A DNA stretch of 64,000 nt from the NCBI RefSeq assembly GCF_015319355.1, contig NZ_JADILU010000001.1:620001-684000 (forward strand), written 5' to 3'. Source of the stretch: Psychroserpens luteus. Its GTDB lineage: Bacteria; Bacteroidota; Bacteroidia; Flavobacteriales; Flavobacteriaceae. Positions 7,793 through 16,534 of the stretch are shown piece after piece. The position numbers and the translations under genes were made by a program. How positions within the stretch are numbered: the first letter of the stretch is position 1; each line of letters starts with the position of its first letter. A model generated the notes under the pieces. That model did no database searches and had not been told where the DNA came from. It worked only from the letters and a program-made list of their open reading frames with translations.

Positions 7793-9287
7793 ACGATGCC
7801 TTTTTTGCCCCATTTTTATCAATAAAGCCAAATTGCTTTTGAGCATTTTTACGCCAAGGAAGTCTACCTACGACTTCCTTTGGTATTTTTGAAAAGTCAT
7901 ATAAAGTCCAAGACACGTATTGCAAATTGTTAGTTGCAATAATGGCTTGGGCTTTTTTGTGGTAATCGGCTTGATCGTCATCGCTACTACCAAACGGATT
8001 CCAAAAACCATCATAAGAGGATTCTCCAAATTCTCCCATGACTAGAGCTTTGTTTGGGATTTCAGTTTGTAGTGTTTTTATTGCAGCATCTAAATCATCT
8101 AACTCTTCATAATAGTGAAAGGAGATAAAATCAAGCTTGTCTTTTAATAAAGTAGCACTTTGTGTATTGGACCAACCAATAGTTACAGGATGTTGGTCAT
8201 CAATAGATTTTACGAGATTTATCATTGTATTCAGCCATGCCATGACTGTTGTTTTTCCGCGAGATTCAAAATCTAGATTAGGCTCATTTTTGATGTCCCA
8301 ACCCACAAGTGCGTTGTGATTTTTTAAAGAACTCACAATAGTTTCTGCATGACGCATATTTAACGTCCAATCTAATACGTCATAATTTCCGTAGAAATCA
8401 AAGAGCGTAACGATGACATCTAGTTGAGCAGTTTCTGCAGCATCTAAAGTTTGTTTTAATTTATCTAGTTTGGTGTTGTTGATGTTAGCTTTTCCGAAGT
8501 CTTCATATTGCACAAACACACGTACTGTGTTTAAGCCAGCGTCTTTTATGATTTTGAAATCTTTTGCAATGGTGTCTTTAGAAAATGAATCTCCAAACAT
8601 ATCCCAAGGTGTGGCTTGAGGATAGTAATTAATGCCTTGAATATTTAAGTTAGTCGTTGATATCGTTTTGTGTTCTACGTTATAATCTTCAGTCGCTGTT
8701 TTGACTAAATGTCTAATTCTCCAAAAGCCATCCTCAAGAAGCATAACAATCTTGTAAGTGGATATTTCCGTAGTTTCTAAAATCATGTTGACATCTTGAA
8801 ACACACGTTTATATTCCACCACATCATTGTCTGTGAGGACTGCTAATTGTCCGTCTTCACTAAAAAATTCTAAAGTGGGATGATGCTCAAGTGTTGTAGA
8901 TTCAATGGTGATATTTTCGTCGGTATTCAACGCAATCATATCATACAAATTTAGTCGCGCACTATCTGTATAATAATCTTTAATACCAGCAGTGGTATTG
9001 GTTTTGTAGGCAACATGCTTTACATACCAAGCATCTAAATAATCATGTTCTAGAGCGTTTAGATTGTTTTTATCTATTGGTCGACCTTCATTTGTTAAAG
9101 GAGTCCAAACAATTTTAGGAGTGTATTGTTCTGTTTTTTTAATTTCAGTATGAAGCATTGCACTGCGATCTGCTCCAGTATTTAAGTATCCAAATAATGC
9201 GCTTATACCAGAAACAATTAAGGCTATAATTACAAGATATGATGCAATTAAAATCGCACGAACGATATTTTTATTACGACTTACCAT
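7773..9287 (-). CDS. Membrane-anchored GH5-like glycoside hydrolase
   Basis: 504 residues with one N-terminal membrane helix (about 10-34), a stalk (about 75-200) resembling an NTF2/SnoaL-type fold (GFWRIRHLVK at its end), and a C-terminal TIM barrel (about 215-504). The barrel has catalytic residues of clan-A hydrolases: WDIKNEPN with acid/base Glu335 and VMGEFGES with nucleophile Glu419. It should face the periplasm. Many synthase-dependent polysaccharide systems carry such an enzyme, which trims or clears the polymer during export; that is the inferred role. Last gene of a three-gene minus-strand operon, overlapping the upstream gene by 7 bases. The substrate cannot be told. Confidence 0.75.
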   Translation of the reverse strand: MVSRNKNIVRAILIASYLVIIALIVSGISALFGYLNTGADRSAMLHTEIKKTEQYTPKIVWTPLTNEGRPIDKNNLNALEHDYLDAWYVKHVAYKTNTTAGIKDYYTDSARLNLYDMIALNTDENITIESTTLEHHPTLEFFSEDGQLAVLTDNDVVEYKRVFQDVNMILETTEISTYKIVMLLEDGFWRIRHLVKTATEDYNVEHKTISTTNLNIQGINYYPQATPWDMFGDSFSKDTIAKDFKIIKDAGLNTVRVFVQYEDFGKANINNTKLDKLKQTLDAAETAQLDVIVTLFDFYGNYDVLDWTLNMRHAETIVSSLKNHNALVGWDIKNEPNLDFESRGKTTVMAWLNTMINLVKSIDDQHPVTIGWSNTQSATLLKDKLDFISFHYYEELDDLDAAIKTLQTEIPNKALVMGEFGESSYDGFWNPFGSSDDDQADYHKKAQAIIATNNLQYVSWTLYDFSKIPKEVVGRLPWRKNAQKQFGFIDKNGAKKASFKYISQ

Positions 9288-10498
9288 AGTTGAAGTGCAT
9301 TAACTGTTTTTTCTAAACCAGCAGTTGTAATAACTATTTTATAAATGTCATTTTTAATACTATTTGGGTTTAAATTAAAATTCACAAACCCATCAATTGA
9401 CGTTTTATGAAGGGTTTCTAAAAGAACGTCATCTTTGTATACAAGCAATTTAACTAGCAAACCATCAGGAATCATTTGTTTCATGAAACTCTGTAAAGGA
9501 CCAACAGTAATTACTCTATTGTTTTTTGAGAAACTCATCTCAAAATCTTCAATCACTTTATTGTAATCTAAAGTGATCACATCACTCTCTGCCATACCAT
9601 CTACATAGGCTTTAATTGACCATTGCGTTTCATAATCTGGATGAATCATCTTGGCAGTTGCCACACCATTGATTGTGGTGCCAGATGTTTTGAGACTGTT
9701 ACTTTTCTCATTGGTAATGTAAAAAGAAACATAAGTCCCATCACTCACCACATTATTTTGTTTGTCTTTTATGATTGAGGTTTCAAAAGTGGTGACTTGG
9801 TTACCGTCTGCATAATTATGAGGTCGCAAAGCGGAAATTTTAAAATTTGTAGGTATCGCTGGAAAAACAGTAATTGTAAACTCTTTGGAGTTAGTGTTTT
9901 TACTTTCTGAAGAGATGAGCATGCGTCCACTTTTTTCTTCGGAATAGATATTTTTGTAAGCAATACTGTTTTTAGTTAGAATGGCATCTGACGTTTCATT
10001 GAGCAAGAACTGATGCTTTGCATCTACAGTTGTATTGTCTGGTAATGCATTATCTAAAGAGTCTGTTGGGATTACCACTAACATGGTATAATCTGTACCA
10101 CCAGCTTCTATACTTGGCGGACCAATATAGGTTTCCATAGAAACGACTTCTTGTATTGGCACAATCTTAAATTGTCCAGATAATGATGTGGCATCGTTGA
10201 GGAGTTTCCAGTGTACTTGTCCTGTTTTTTTACTAATGTTCTTTGGGATGGAATATGAAAGTGTTGTACCTTCATTTGAAGGTGTCACTACTGTAGATCC
10301 ATAACTGCTGGAGCAATATAATTTTGGACGTATACCTTCCGAAGTAGAAAATTTTAAAACAATCGTGCTACCAGCTTCGAACTCTGTTTGAGTCGTTAGC
10401 AGTTTAATATCCAAAGTTATTTCATTATCCTGTATGGTAGTGTAAGATGATAGAACTATCAAACCTAAAAGTAATATGTAAATATGTTTAAGTCGCAT
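9281..10498 (-). CDS. Exported protein with Ig-like beta-sandwich domains
   Basis: A 405-residue protein with an N-terminal signal (hydrophobic about 5-18, then SSYTT) and no other membrane helix. The rest looks like three or four bacterial Ig-like domains: an EFEAGSTIVLKFST type start, FKISALRPHNYADGNQVTTFETSIIKDKQNN resembling an invasin/Big-1 type module, and a C-terminal carbohydrate- or protein-binding-like sandwich. No catalytic motif was seen. It lies between a GH5-like hydrolase and a giant PTPS-related membrane protein and overlaps both at start and stop, so the three are translationally linked and probably form one periplasmic complex (inference). Function unknown. Confidence 0.6.
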   Translation of the reverse strand: MRLKHIYILLLGLIVLSSYTTIQDNEITLDIKLLTTQTEFEAGSTIVLKFSTSEGIRPKLYCSSSYGSTVVTPSNEGTTLSYSIPKNISKKTGQVHWKLLNDATSLSGQFKIVPIQEVVSMETYIGPPSIEAGGTDYTMLVVIPTDSLDNALPDNTTVDAKHQFLLNETSDAILTKNSIAYKNIYSEEKSGRMLISSESKNTNSKEFTITVFPAIPTNFKISALRPHNYADGNQVTTFETSIIKDKQNNVVSDGTYVSFYITNEKSNSLKTSGTTINGVATAKMIHPDYETQWSIKAYVDGMAESDVITLDYNKVIEDFEMSFSKNNRVITVGPLQSFMKQMIPDGLLVKLLVYKDDVLLETLHKTSIDGFVNFNLNPNSIKNDIYKIVITTAGLEKTVNALQLW

Positions 10499-13400
10499 TA
10501 ATTAGGGTTTCCGATATAAGCGTTCGTTTCAATTTTCATGTAACTAAAATCTGGATGATTGATCTTTTGTAATTCTAAATTGAGATGATTCTCGATTCTG
10601 TTTGGTACTATTTTATTTGAAATAGGCTCATTTGGTAGTCCGTTGACGTAGATGTTATTCATACTATCGTTTATGATTTTAACGACACTAGTGGTAATGA
10701 GGCTATATTTAAAATCTTGTTTGCGTTGTTGTCTTATCCCTTCTTTGATAAACACATGATCCACCCAAACTAAAGTTTTATTGTGATTATAGTAACTTAT
10801 TAAAAGTTGAGGAACCGTTATTTCTTGTAAACCACTATTAAATAAACTTCCCTCTATTTTATCTTCATTAATAATAATATCATTTAAGACGATGTTTTTG
10901 TAAAGATCAGAGCCAGATACATTTCCTGCAGCTTGTAAATTAAATTTAACAGGTTGTTCTTCAAGTTCTATAGGTGTAAATTCATCTGGATTAAATGTTT
11001 TTGGAATAGAATCTTTGGTTTTAGACCAAGCAATACCTTCAAAATTAATTTTAAAAGCTGTTGTCTCTTTAGGCATCAATTTATGTTTGATGTGATATTT
11101 AGCATTGTAGGTAGCGAGTTCTTTATTGTCTTCATTATATAAGGTGCCTTTCAGAACAACATCTGCAGGAACATTGTCAATGTTTTGTATCTCACCAATA
11201 ATAGCATAGTGCGTATCAAATTTCACAAGTTTAGCAGAGAGTACATCTAAAACAGGTTGTTTTAAAATATCTTCATGATGGGTTTGTTCTGTTGTTATTC
11301 GTCTACGTCCTTGATTAAAATAACCAGTTGTATTATTAGAGTAAAGTTGATCTGGTGGTAAATCTGAATCAATGTCTTTAGATTTTAAATACCATTTCCC
11401 CTTTTGTTTTGATAATGTTTTATAATCAATACGTTCAATTTTCTCAAGAGGTGTAATCCAATACGTTATCACTTTTGCAGTTGCAGAACTATCATTAAGA
11501 GTTGTAATGCTGGTCTCAATGGCATCTAATTTTGCATAGCTACTTAAAAGTCCATCCGTAACTGAGACTTCCAACATGTATTGTGCAATAGTTTTATCAC
11601 TTTCCGGACTAATTAAATTGTAAGCAGTTTCAAATTTTTTGAAGTCTAAAGCGTCATAGTAAGCGATAATTGCATTTTCGGGACTGCGTTGTGAGTCATT
11701 TTTTATATAAAATTGATAGAAACCAAAACAAACTATTAAAGCCAATATAATAGACCAAATATGAGTTACTCTAAGTACATTATTTGAGAATTTAGTATAC
11801 TCTATTTTATATTTTAAAAATACAGGTGCTTCTTTAATTTTTGTTTTTAAAGCATTAACCCAAAGCATTTGAATATTTAAAACAAAGGCTATTAAAACGG
11901 TTAACAGTGGTATAATACCCCAAAGTAATTTCTGCCACTTCGAAACATCATCTTTTGGTAAAATAGAAGATACTGGAGGTACGTTTAAACGCTCCCAAAC
12001 CATGATGCCATTTTCTAACTGTCGCAATCGTTGCCAACCACAGAAATAAAGCATGGGATCATAGAACTTATCATTAGAAAATATATACTTAAGATTATAT
12101 TTTTCTGGTGTTGTCAAAAATTGTTGTAGTGATCCAATACCTGCAACACCTTTAAATTTTGAATTTTCGAGACGCTCAATTGGTCTTGTTGTTAATTCAG
12201 GGAGTCGTCTTGCAGAGTGATAATTACCATCAACAGTTAAGGCATTGGTTTGTGCACTTAACCAAGCCATTTGATCTCCAAAACCTAAGGTTAAAAATCG
12301 CCATTTGTCGTGATCATCTTGGTTTAGAAAATTAACGATAGGCAGCATTTTAATTTGCTGAGGTTGCGATGGTCTAAAATATCCAAGGCTCATTGTGAAA
12401 ATAGTCATGAATATAAATAGTCCAGCAAGGATACCACCAATAATTCTATGGTAAACAGCGCCAAACTTAGATTGAATCAATGTTTTTAAATCGCCTTGAA
12501 TAAAACGATAAGCAAACTCGCCTAATAAAGGCAATGACATAATTGAAGCCCAAAGTGTAAAACGATCTAAGGTTAAAATATTAAACGCAGTTTCTCCTAA
12601 AACCAAAAGAGGAATTGACGTTGTGCCTCCAGTTCCTAAGATGGTTAAAATGGTTATAGATAAGCCAAAAAACAAATAGCGTTTGCTGTAATATCTGTAA
12701 AATATATACGGTAATAAGATGAGTAAAATTCCCCAAGGAATTAAAAAGAAAACTAATCCAGAGGATGTAATCTCTAAAAAGTTATCGCGTGATCCATGCG
12801 GAATTGGAACTTGAGTTATAGGATTGTTTTTTGAGTTAATCCAATACGGAAGGATACAACCAATAATAATGGTTAGTGATAATAGGCCAAAACTTATAAT
12901 ACGTTTAAAAAGTTTAAAAAAACTATTTAAAAATGCTTTAAAGTTTACTGCTTTTATTGATCCAGATTGCTCAGTAGCAGCATCCATAATAACCATACCT
13001 ATCAAAGGAAAGATGAAAAAGATCATCCCGAAAATTGGTGTGACATGATGTGATGTTACGGTAACTGCAATGAGTGATAAGGAAGTTGCTAAATACCAGT
13101 ATTTCCCTGTTTTTAGCCAAAGATATATTTCTGGTAAAGCATGCATTAAAACAGATATACCTATAATACTAGGTAGCTGGCCAAATACATGTAAGGTTTC
13201 TACAAAAGAAGACGAGAACACAGCAAGTAAAGCTGCGTAACCTGCTGCAGTTTTATTTCCAGTGATAAGCAGTGAAAACCGATAAACACCGGTTATAAAT
13301 AAAACAATACTGATTAATGCTACAGAAAACATCCCAAATTTCAAACCTCCAATCATCGAGAATAACGCGATGCTTTGATGGACTAAAGGTGGGTAACTCA

Positions 13401-13587
13401 TAACTGTAAAACCTGTATACCATTCATAATTCCATGGTTCAAACCAACTATGAGCATAATGGTCGGCAAAAAATAAATGTATTAATGCATCATAGGTAGA
13501 TTCCAATGTGAAAAATATAGAGGTGCCATGAAAAGCTACTCCTAAAAGGAGTGCTGCAATTAAATATTTATTACTGGTTTCTTTCAT
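10498..13587 (-). CDS. Large PTPS-related polytopic membrane protein
   Basis: 1029 residues. The first 420 hold about ten membrane helices and resemble the 6-pyruvoyl-tetrahydropterin-synthase-related membrane domain: YDALIHLFFADHYAHSW, YEWYTGFTVMSYPPL and TVTSHHVTPIFGM. Such proteins are thought to be GT-C-like glycosyltransferases, with the acidic/His loop early in the chain. A periplasmic stretch (about 425-560), a helix near 565 and one near 620 follow. The C-terminal 370 residues look like an NTF2-like module (AIIAYYDALDFKKFETAYNLISPES) plus FxLYD-like beta domains. First gene of the minus-strand operon, divergent from the receiver-GT2 gene. A candidate for the polymerase or transferase of the locus (inference). 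Confidence 0.7.
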   Translation of the reverse strand: MKETSNKYLIAALLLGVAFHGTSIFFTLESTYDALIHLFFADHYAHSWFEPWNYEWYTGFTVMSYPPLVHQSIALFSMIGGLKFGMFSVALISIVLFITGVYRFSLLITGNKTAAGYAALLAVFSSSFVETLHVFGQLPSIIGISVLMHALPEIYLWLKTGKYWYLATSLSLIAVTVTSHHVTPIFGMIFFIFPLIGMVIMDAATEQSGSIKAVNFKAFLNSFFKLFKRIISFGLLSLTIIIGCILPYWINSKNNPITQVPIPHGSRDNFLEITSSGLVFFLIPWGILLILLPYIFYRYYSKRYLFFGLSITILTILGTGGTTSIPLLVLGETAFNILTLDRFTLWASIMSLPLLGEFAYRFIQGDLKTLIQSKFGAVYHRIIGGILAGLFIFMTIFTMSLGYFRPSQPQQIKMLPIVNFLNQDDHDKWRFLTLGFGDQMAWLSAQTNALTVDGNYHSARRLPELTTRPIERLENSKFKGVAGIGSLQQFLTTPEKYNLKYIFSNDKFYDPMLYFCGWQRLRQLENGIMVWERLNVPPVSSILPKDDVSKWQKLLWGIIPLLTVLIAFVLNIQMLWVNALKTKIKEAPVFLKYKIEYTKFSNNVLRVTHIWSIILALIVCFGFYQFYIKNDSQRSPENAIIAYYDALDFKKFETAYNLISPESDKTIAQYMLEVSVTDGLLSSYAKLDAIETSITTLNDSSATAKVITYWITPLEKIERIDYKTLSKQKGKWYLKSKDIDSDLPPDQLYSNNTTGYFNQGRRRITTEQTHHEDILKQPVLDVLSAKLVKFDTHYAIIGEIQNIDNVPADVVLKGTLYNEDNKELATYNAKYHIKHKLMPKETTAFKINFEGIAWSKTKDSIPKTFNPDEFTPIELEEQPVKFNLQAAGNVSGSDLYKNIVLNDIIINEDKIEGSLFNSGLQEITVPQLLISYYNHNKTLVWVDHVFIKEGIRQQRKQDFKYSLITTSVVKIINDSMNNIYVNGLPNEPISNKIVPNRIENHLNLELQKINHPDFSYMKIETNAYIGNPN

Positions 13588-13645
13588 TTATAGCGACTAC
13601 AAATTTAATAATGTAAATATAGATAATAAATGTACTGCCTCATTT

Positions 13646-13736
13646 ATCGTTTATCTAAGGCAATCTACCATTCATCTACAGTAAAGGTTGGACGAACTAA
13701 ATAAAAAAAAATCAGGCGTCAATGAGAGTACTTTTG
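13646..13736. promoter_or_regulatory. LytTR-like direct repeats and -7 element, region c
   Basis: ATCGTTTATCTAAG (from 13646) and ACCATTCATCTACAG (13667-13681) are 21 bp apart and match the repeats in regions a and b. TACTTTTG (13729-13736) is a perfect TAnnTTTG element for the plus-strand receiver-GT2 gene. It starts 62 bases after the second repeat, about two helical turns more than in the other regions. The large minus-strand operon also begins here. Confidence 0.55.
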
Positions 13737-13766
13737 ACCTATAAATAATACATAAAATCACACATT

Positions 13767-14948
13767 ATGAAAGTTTTAGCAATAGATGATCAACAGTTAG
13801 TTTTACTTCCTTTACAAAAGAGATTAGTAGAATTAGGATACGAAGTAAAGATTGAAACAAACTCTTCTAAAGGTTTAGATTTATATGATTCTTTTAATCC
13901 AGATTTAGTGATTGTGGATATTAATATGCCTGGCATTTCTGGTTTAGATGTTGTTAAATATATTAGAAAAACTAAAAAATCTTTAATACCAATCATGGTA
14001 TTGTCTGGTAATACTCAAGATGATATTATTACAGAAGGTTTTGATTTAGGGATTAATGATTACATGAAAAAACCATTAAGCTTAAATGAGATTAGCGCAC
14101 GTGTAAAACGATTAATTGGTGCGCCAGAAGTATTAAATAAAGTTACTAAGAGCAATGTTATAATTCAAGAGCGTTGTGTTGGTGTTGTTATCCCATGTTA
14201 TAATGAAGAAGAACGTTTGTTAAGTGATGAGTTTATTAACTATATCGATAAAAACTCTGGTTACCATTTATGTTTTGTAAATGATGGGAGTAAGGATAAA
14301 ACACTAAAAGTTTTAAACGCGCTAAAAAAAGGAAGAGAAGATTTTATAACAGTTTATGATTGTGAGAAAAATGGAGGAAAAGCTGAAGCTGTACGTTTAG
14401 GAATGTTACACATGGCTAAAAAAGAAGATTTAGATTATATCGGTTTTTTAGATGCAGATTTATCTACAGATCTAGCAGATTTTGATGATTTAGTTAAGAC
14501 CATAGAAACTTCAGAATTTAAAATTGTAAGTGGTTCTCGTATCTCAAGAATGGGAGCAAATATTACTAAAGAATCAGCAAGAAAAATAATTAGTCTAACA
14601 ATCAATTTCATTATTAGAAAGATTTTAAAAATGGATTTTAAAGACACACAGTGTGGTGCTAAAATCTTCCATAAAGATGTAATAGAGATTGCTTTTGGTA
14701 AAAAGTTTGTGACACAATGGATTTTTGATGTAGAAATCTTTAAAAGAATGAGTATCCATTTTGGATTAAAAGAAGCTAAAGTAATGCTTTGCGAACAACC
14801 GTTAAAAAGATGGATTCATGCAGATGGTTCTAAATTATCAATGAAAGATTCAGTTAAAATTGTTGGACAATTAGGACAAATAGCTTGGGTTTATAGAGGT
14901 AAGAATAAAAATGTACCTCCTACTTCAACAGTTCTAAAAGTAGCTTAA
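13767..14948 (+). CDS. Response-regulator receiver domain fused to GT2 glycosyltransferase
   Basis: 393 residues in two parts. Residues 1-118 are a complete CheY-like receiver: Asp7/Asp8, phospho-acceptor Asp51 (VIVDINMPG), Ser80 (VLSG) and Lys102 (KKP). Residues 137-393 are a GT-A transferase of the DPM1/GtrB type: VVIPCYNEEERL, NDGSKDKT, KNGGKAEAVRLGM, the metal-binding DAD (229-231), then TQCGAKIF and QWIFDVEIF. The GT2 part should add a sugar to a polyprenyl phosphate or polymer in the cytoplasm. Having the receiver directly on the enzyme implies control by phosphorylation of activity or location, not of transcription (inference). No histidine kinase lies in the window. First gene of an operon with a GT-A-like protein and ManA. 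Confidence 0.9.
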   Translation: MKVLAIDDQQLVLLPLQKRLVELGYEVKIETNSSKGLDLYDSFNPDLVIVDINMPGISGLDVVKYIRKTKKSLIPIMVLSGNTQDDIITEGFDLGINDYMKKPLSLNEISARVKRLIGAPEVLNKVTKSNVIIQERCVGVVIPCYNEEERLLSDEFINYIDKNSGYHLCFVNDGSKDKTLKVLNALKKGREDFITVYDCEKNGGKAEAVRLGMLHMAKKEDLDYIGFLDADLSTDLADFDDLVKTIETSEFKIVSGSRISRMGANITKESARKIISLTINFIIRKILKMDFKDTQCGAKIFHKDVIEIAFGKKFVTQWIFDVEIFKRMSIHFGLKEAKVMLCEQPLKRWIHADGSKLSMKDSVKIVGQLGQIAWVYRGKNKNVPPTSTVLKVA

Positions 14949-14962
14949 TAAATAGCAGTCAA

Positions 14963-15457
14963 ATGAAAACAGGAATCATAATCATATTTCATAATTACGA
15001 GAAAGAGATCAATATTAATTTTTTTATTAGCTACTGTAAAAAGGTAAGAGACATTGAATTCTGTTTAGTTGATAATGATAGTAAAGATGATACCTATTTA
15101 CTTTTAGAGGAAGTGAAAGAACAATGTGAAAATGTTTCAATTGTAAATATCAAAAAATTCAAGTCAGATGTTTCCGCAGTAAAATCAGGAGCGCGATATA
15201 TGTATAATCATTTTAAATTGAATCATTTAGGTTATATACATGCGAATTTATTAAACAAACAATATCAAGGTTTTAATACTATTATTCAAACCATTAGTGT
15301 GCATCAAGAGGCAATTATCAAATATGACAAGAAGATTATAAAAAGTCATAGAAAAAGAAAAACCCTATTTCAAAAGTTGTTTTCTGTCGCAGAGTATTTA
15401 ACAAAACTAGAGTTAGAGAAGCAAGTTGATAATTTCCATTATCAAAGTAAATTTTAA
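14963..15457 (+). CDS. Short degenerate GT-A (GT2-like) protein
   Basis: 164 residues that start like a GT2 enzyme: GIIIIFHNYEKEI, then CLVDNDSKDDTYLLLEEV. At the place of the metal-binding DxD it reads GYIHANLL. The protein ends about 60 residues later with a basic, helical tail, so the acceptor half of a normal GT2 (total 230-300) is missing. The frame is intact and uses the same codons as its neighbours, so it is probably a real short protein, perhaps a non-catalytic partner of the GT2 encoded 14 bases upstream, and not a recent wreck (inference). It is followed after 12 bases by manA. Confidence 0.6.
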   Translation: MKTGIIIIFHNYEKEININFFISYCKKVRDIEFCLVDNDSKDDTYLLLEEVKEQCENVSIVNIKKFKSDVSAVKSGARYMYNHFKLNHLGYIHANLLNKQYQGFNTIIQTISVHQEAIIKYDKKIIKSHRKRKTLFQKLFSVAEYLTKLELEKQVDNFHYQSKF

Positions 15458-15469
15458 AAACATAAAAAG

Positions 15470-16471
15470 ATGAAAGTATATCCGATAAAATTCAACTCTA
15501 TATTAAAAGAAAAAATTTGGGGAGGTCATAAACTAGGTTCAGTATTGTCAAAGCAAACAACCAAAGATAATATTGGAGAAAGCTGGGAAATTTCTGATGT
15601 TAACGGTAATGTTTCAGAAGTTAGTAATGGTTTGTACAAAGGTTCAAATCTTAAAGATTTGATAATAAATCATGAATCTGAATTCTTAGGTGTTAATAAT
15701 TTTGAACATTTTGGGTTTAATTTCCCATTACTTATTAAGTTTTTAGATGCTAAAACAGATTTGTCAGTTCAAGTGCATCCAGATAATGATATGGCTAAAG
15801 CGCATCATAATTCTTTTGGAAAAACTGAAATGTGGTATATCATGGATAGTGATGAAGATGCTAATATTGTGTTAGGATTAAAAGATGAAAACATTAATCC
15901 TGAAATTTTGAATTATATTACTTCAAAGAATGTTGAAACCGTTTTTAATAGAGAGACTGTGAAAAAAGGTGATAGTTTTTTTATTCCTGCAGGTAAAATT
16001 CATGCCATTGGTGCAGGAGTTTTAGCTGCCGAAATTCAACAAACTTCAGATATTACTTATCGTGTTTACGATTGGGATCGGACAGATGATCAAGGTCATA
16101 GACGAGAATTACACACCCAACTAGCAGAAAAGGCAACAAAACAATTTAATTCTAACGCAAAAGCAGAATATCAACTAGAGGCTAATGAGAGTGCTAATTT
16201 GGTTAATTGTGACTACTTCACAACGAACATTATACATGTGAATGACACCTTCGTGAAAAGTTATGAGCACCTAGATTCTTTTATCATTTTCATGTGTGTT
16301 GAAGGGACTGCGTCTATAACTTCAGGTGGTAATACAGAAACTTTAAAAATGGGAGAAACTATTTTGCTTCCTGCGGTAACTGAGGAGATAGTTTTTTCTT
16401 CAACTAGTGCTAAGCTCTTAGAAGTTTATGTTGTTGGAGATTTAAATAAGACTTTACTTAAAGTCTCATAA
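15470..16471 (+). CDS. manA: Mannose-6-phosphate isomerase, class I (short type)
   Basis: 333 residues, the length of the compact Bacillus-like ManA. It interconverts fructose-6-phosphate and mannose-6-phosphate in the cytoplasm, the entry to GDP-mannose. Zinc-site residues are visible: Gln101 and His103 in VQVHPDN, Glu120 in KTEMWYI and His178 in PAGKIHAIGAG. The late motif YRVYDWDR is also present. Last gene of the operon with the receiver-GT2 and GT-A-like genes, so mannose or a mannose-derived sugar is probably part of the locus product (inference). Confidence 0.93.
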   Translation: MKVYPIKFNSILKEKIWGGHKLGSVLSKQTTKDNIGESWEISDVNGNVSEVSNGLYKGSNLKDLIINHESEFLGVNNFEHFGFNFPLLIKFLDAKTDLSVQVHPDNDMAKAHHNSFGKTEMWYIMDSDEDANIVLGLKDENINPEILNYITSKNVETVFNRETVKKGDSFFIPAGKIHAIGAGVLAAEIQQTSDITYRVYDWDRTDDQGHRRELHTQLAEKATKQFNSNAKAEYQLEANESANLVNCDYFTTNIIHVNDTFVKSYEHLDSFIIFMCVEGTASITSGGNTETLKMGETILLPAVTEEIVFSSTSAKLLEVYVVGDLNKTLLKVS

Positions 16472-16505
16472 GTACTTTTTTACGGTGTTACAAACTCACA
16501 ATTCA

Positions 16506-16513
16506 TATATTTG
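16506..16513 (+). promoter_or_regulatory. Probable -7 promoter element of the PhnA-domain gene
   Basis: TATATTTG matches the Bacteroidetes -7 consensus TAnnTTTG and lies 22 bases before ATG 16535. It argues against an upstream TTG start at 16511, which would fall inside the promoter. Confidence 0.55.
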
Positions 16514-16534
16514 CATATTAAAAATTTGAATTTT

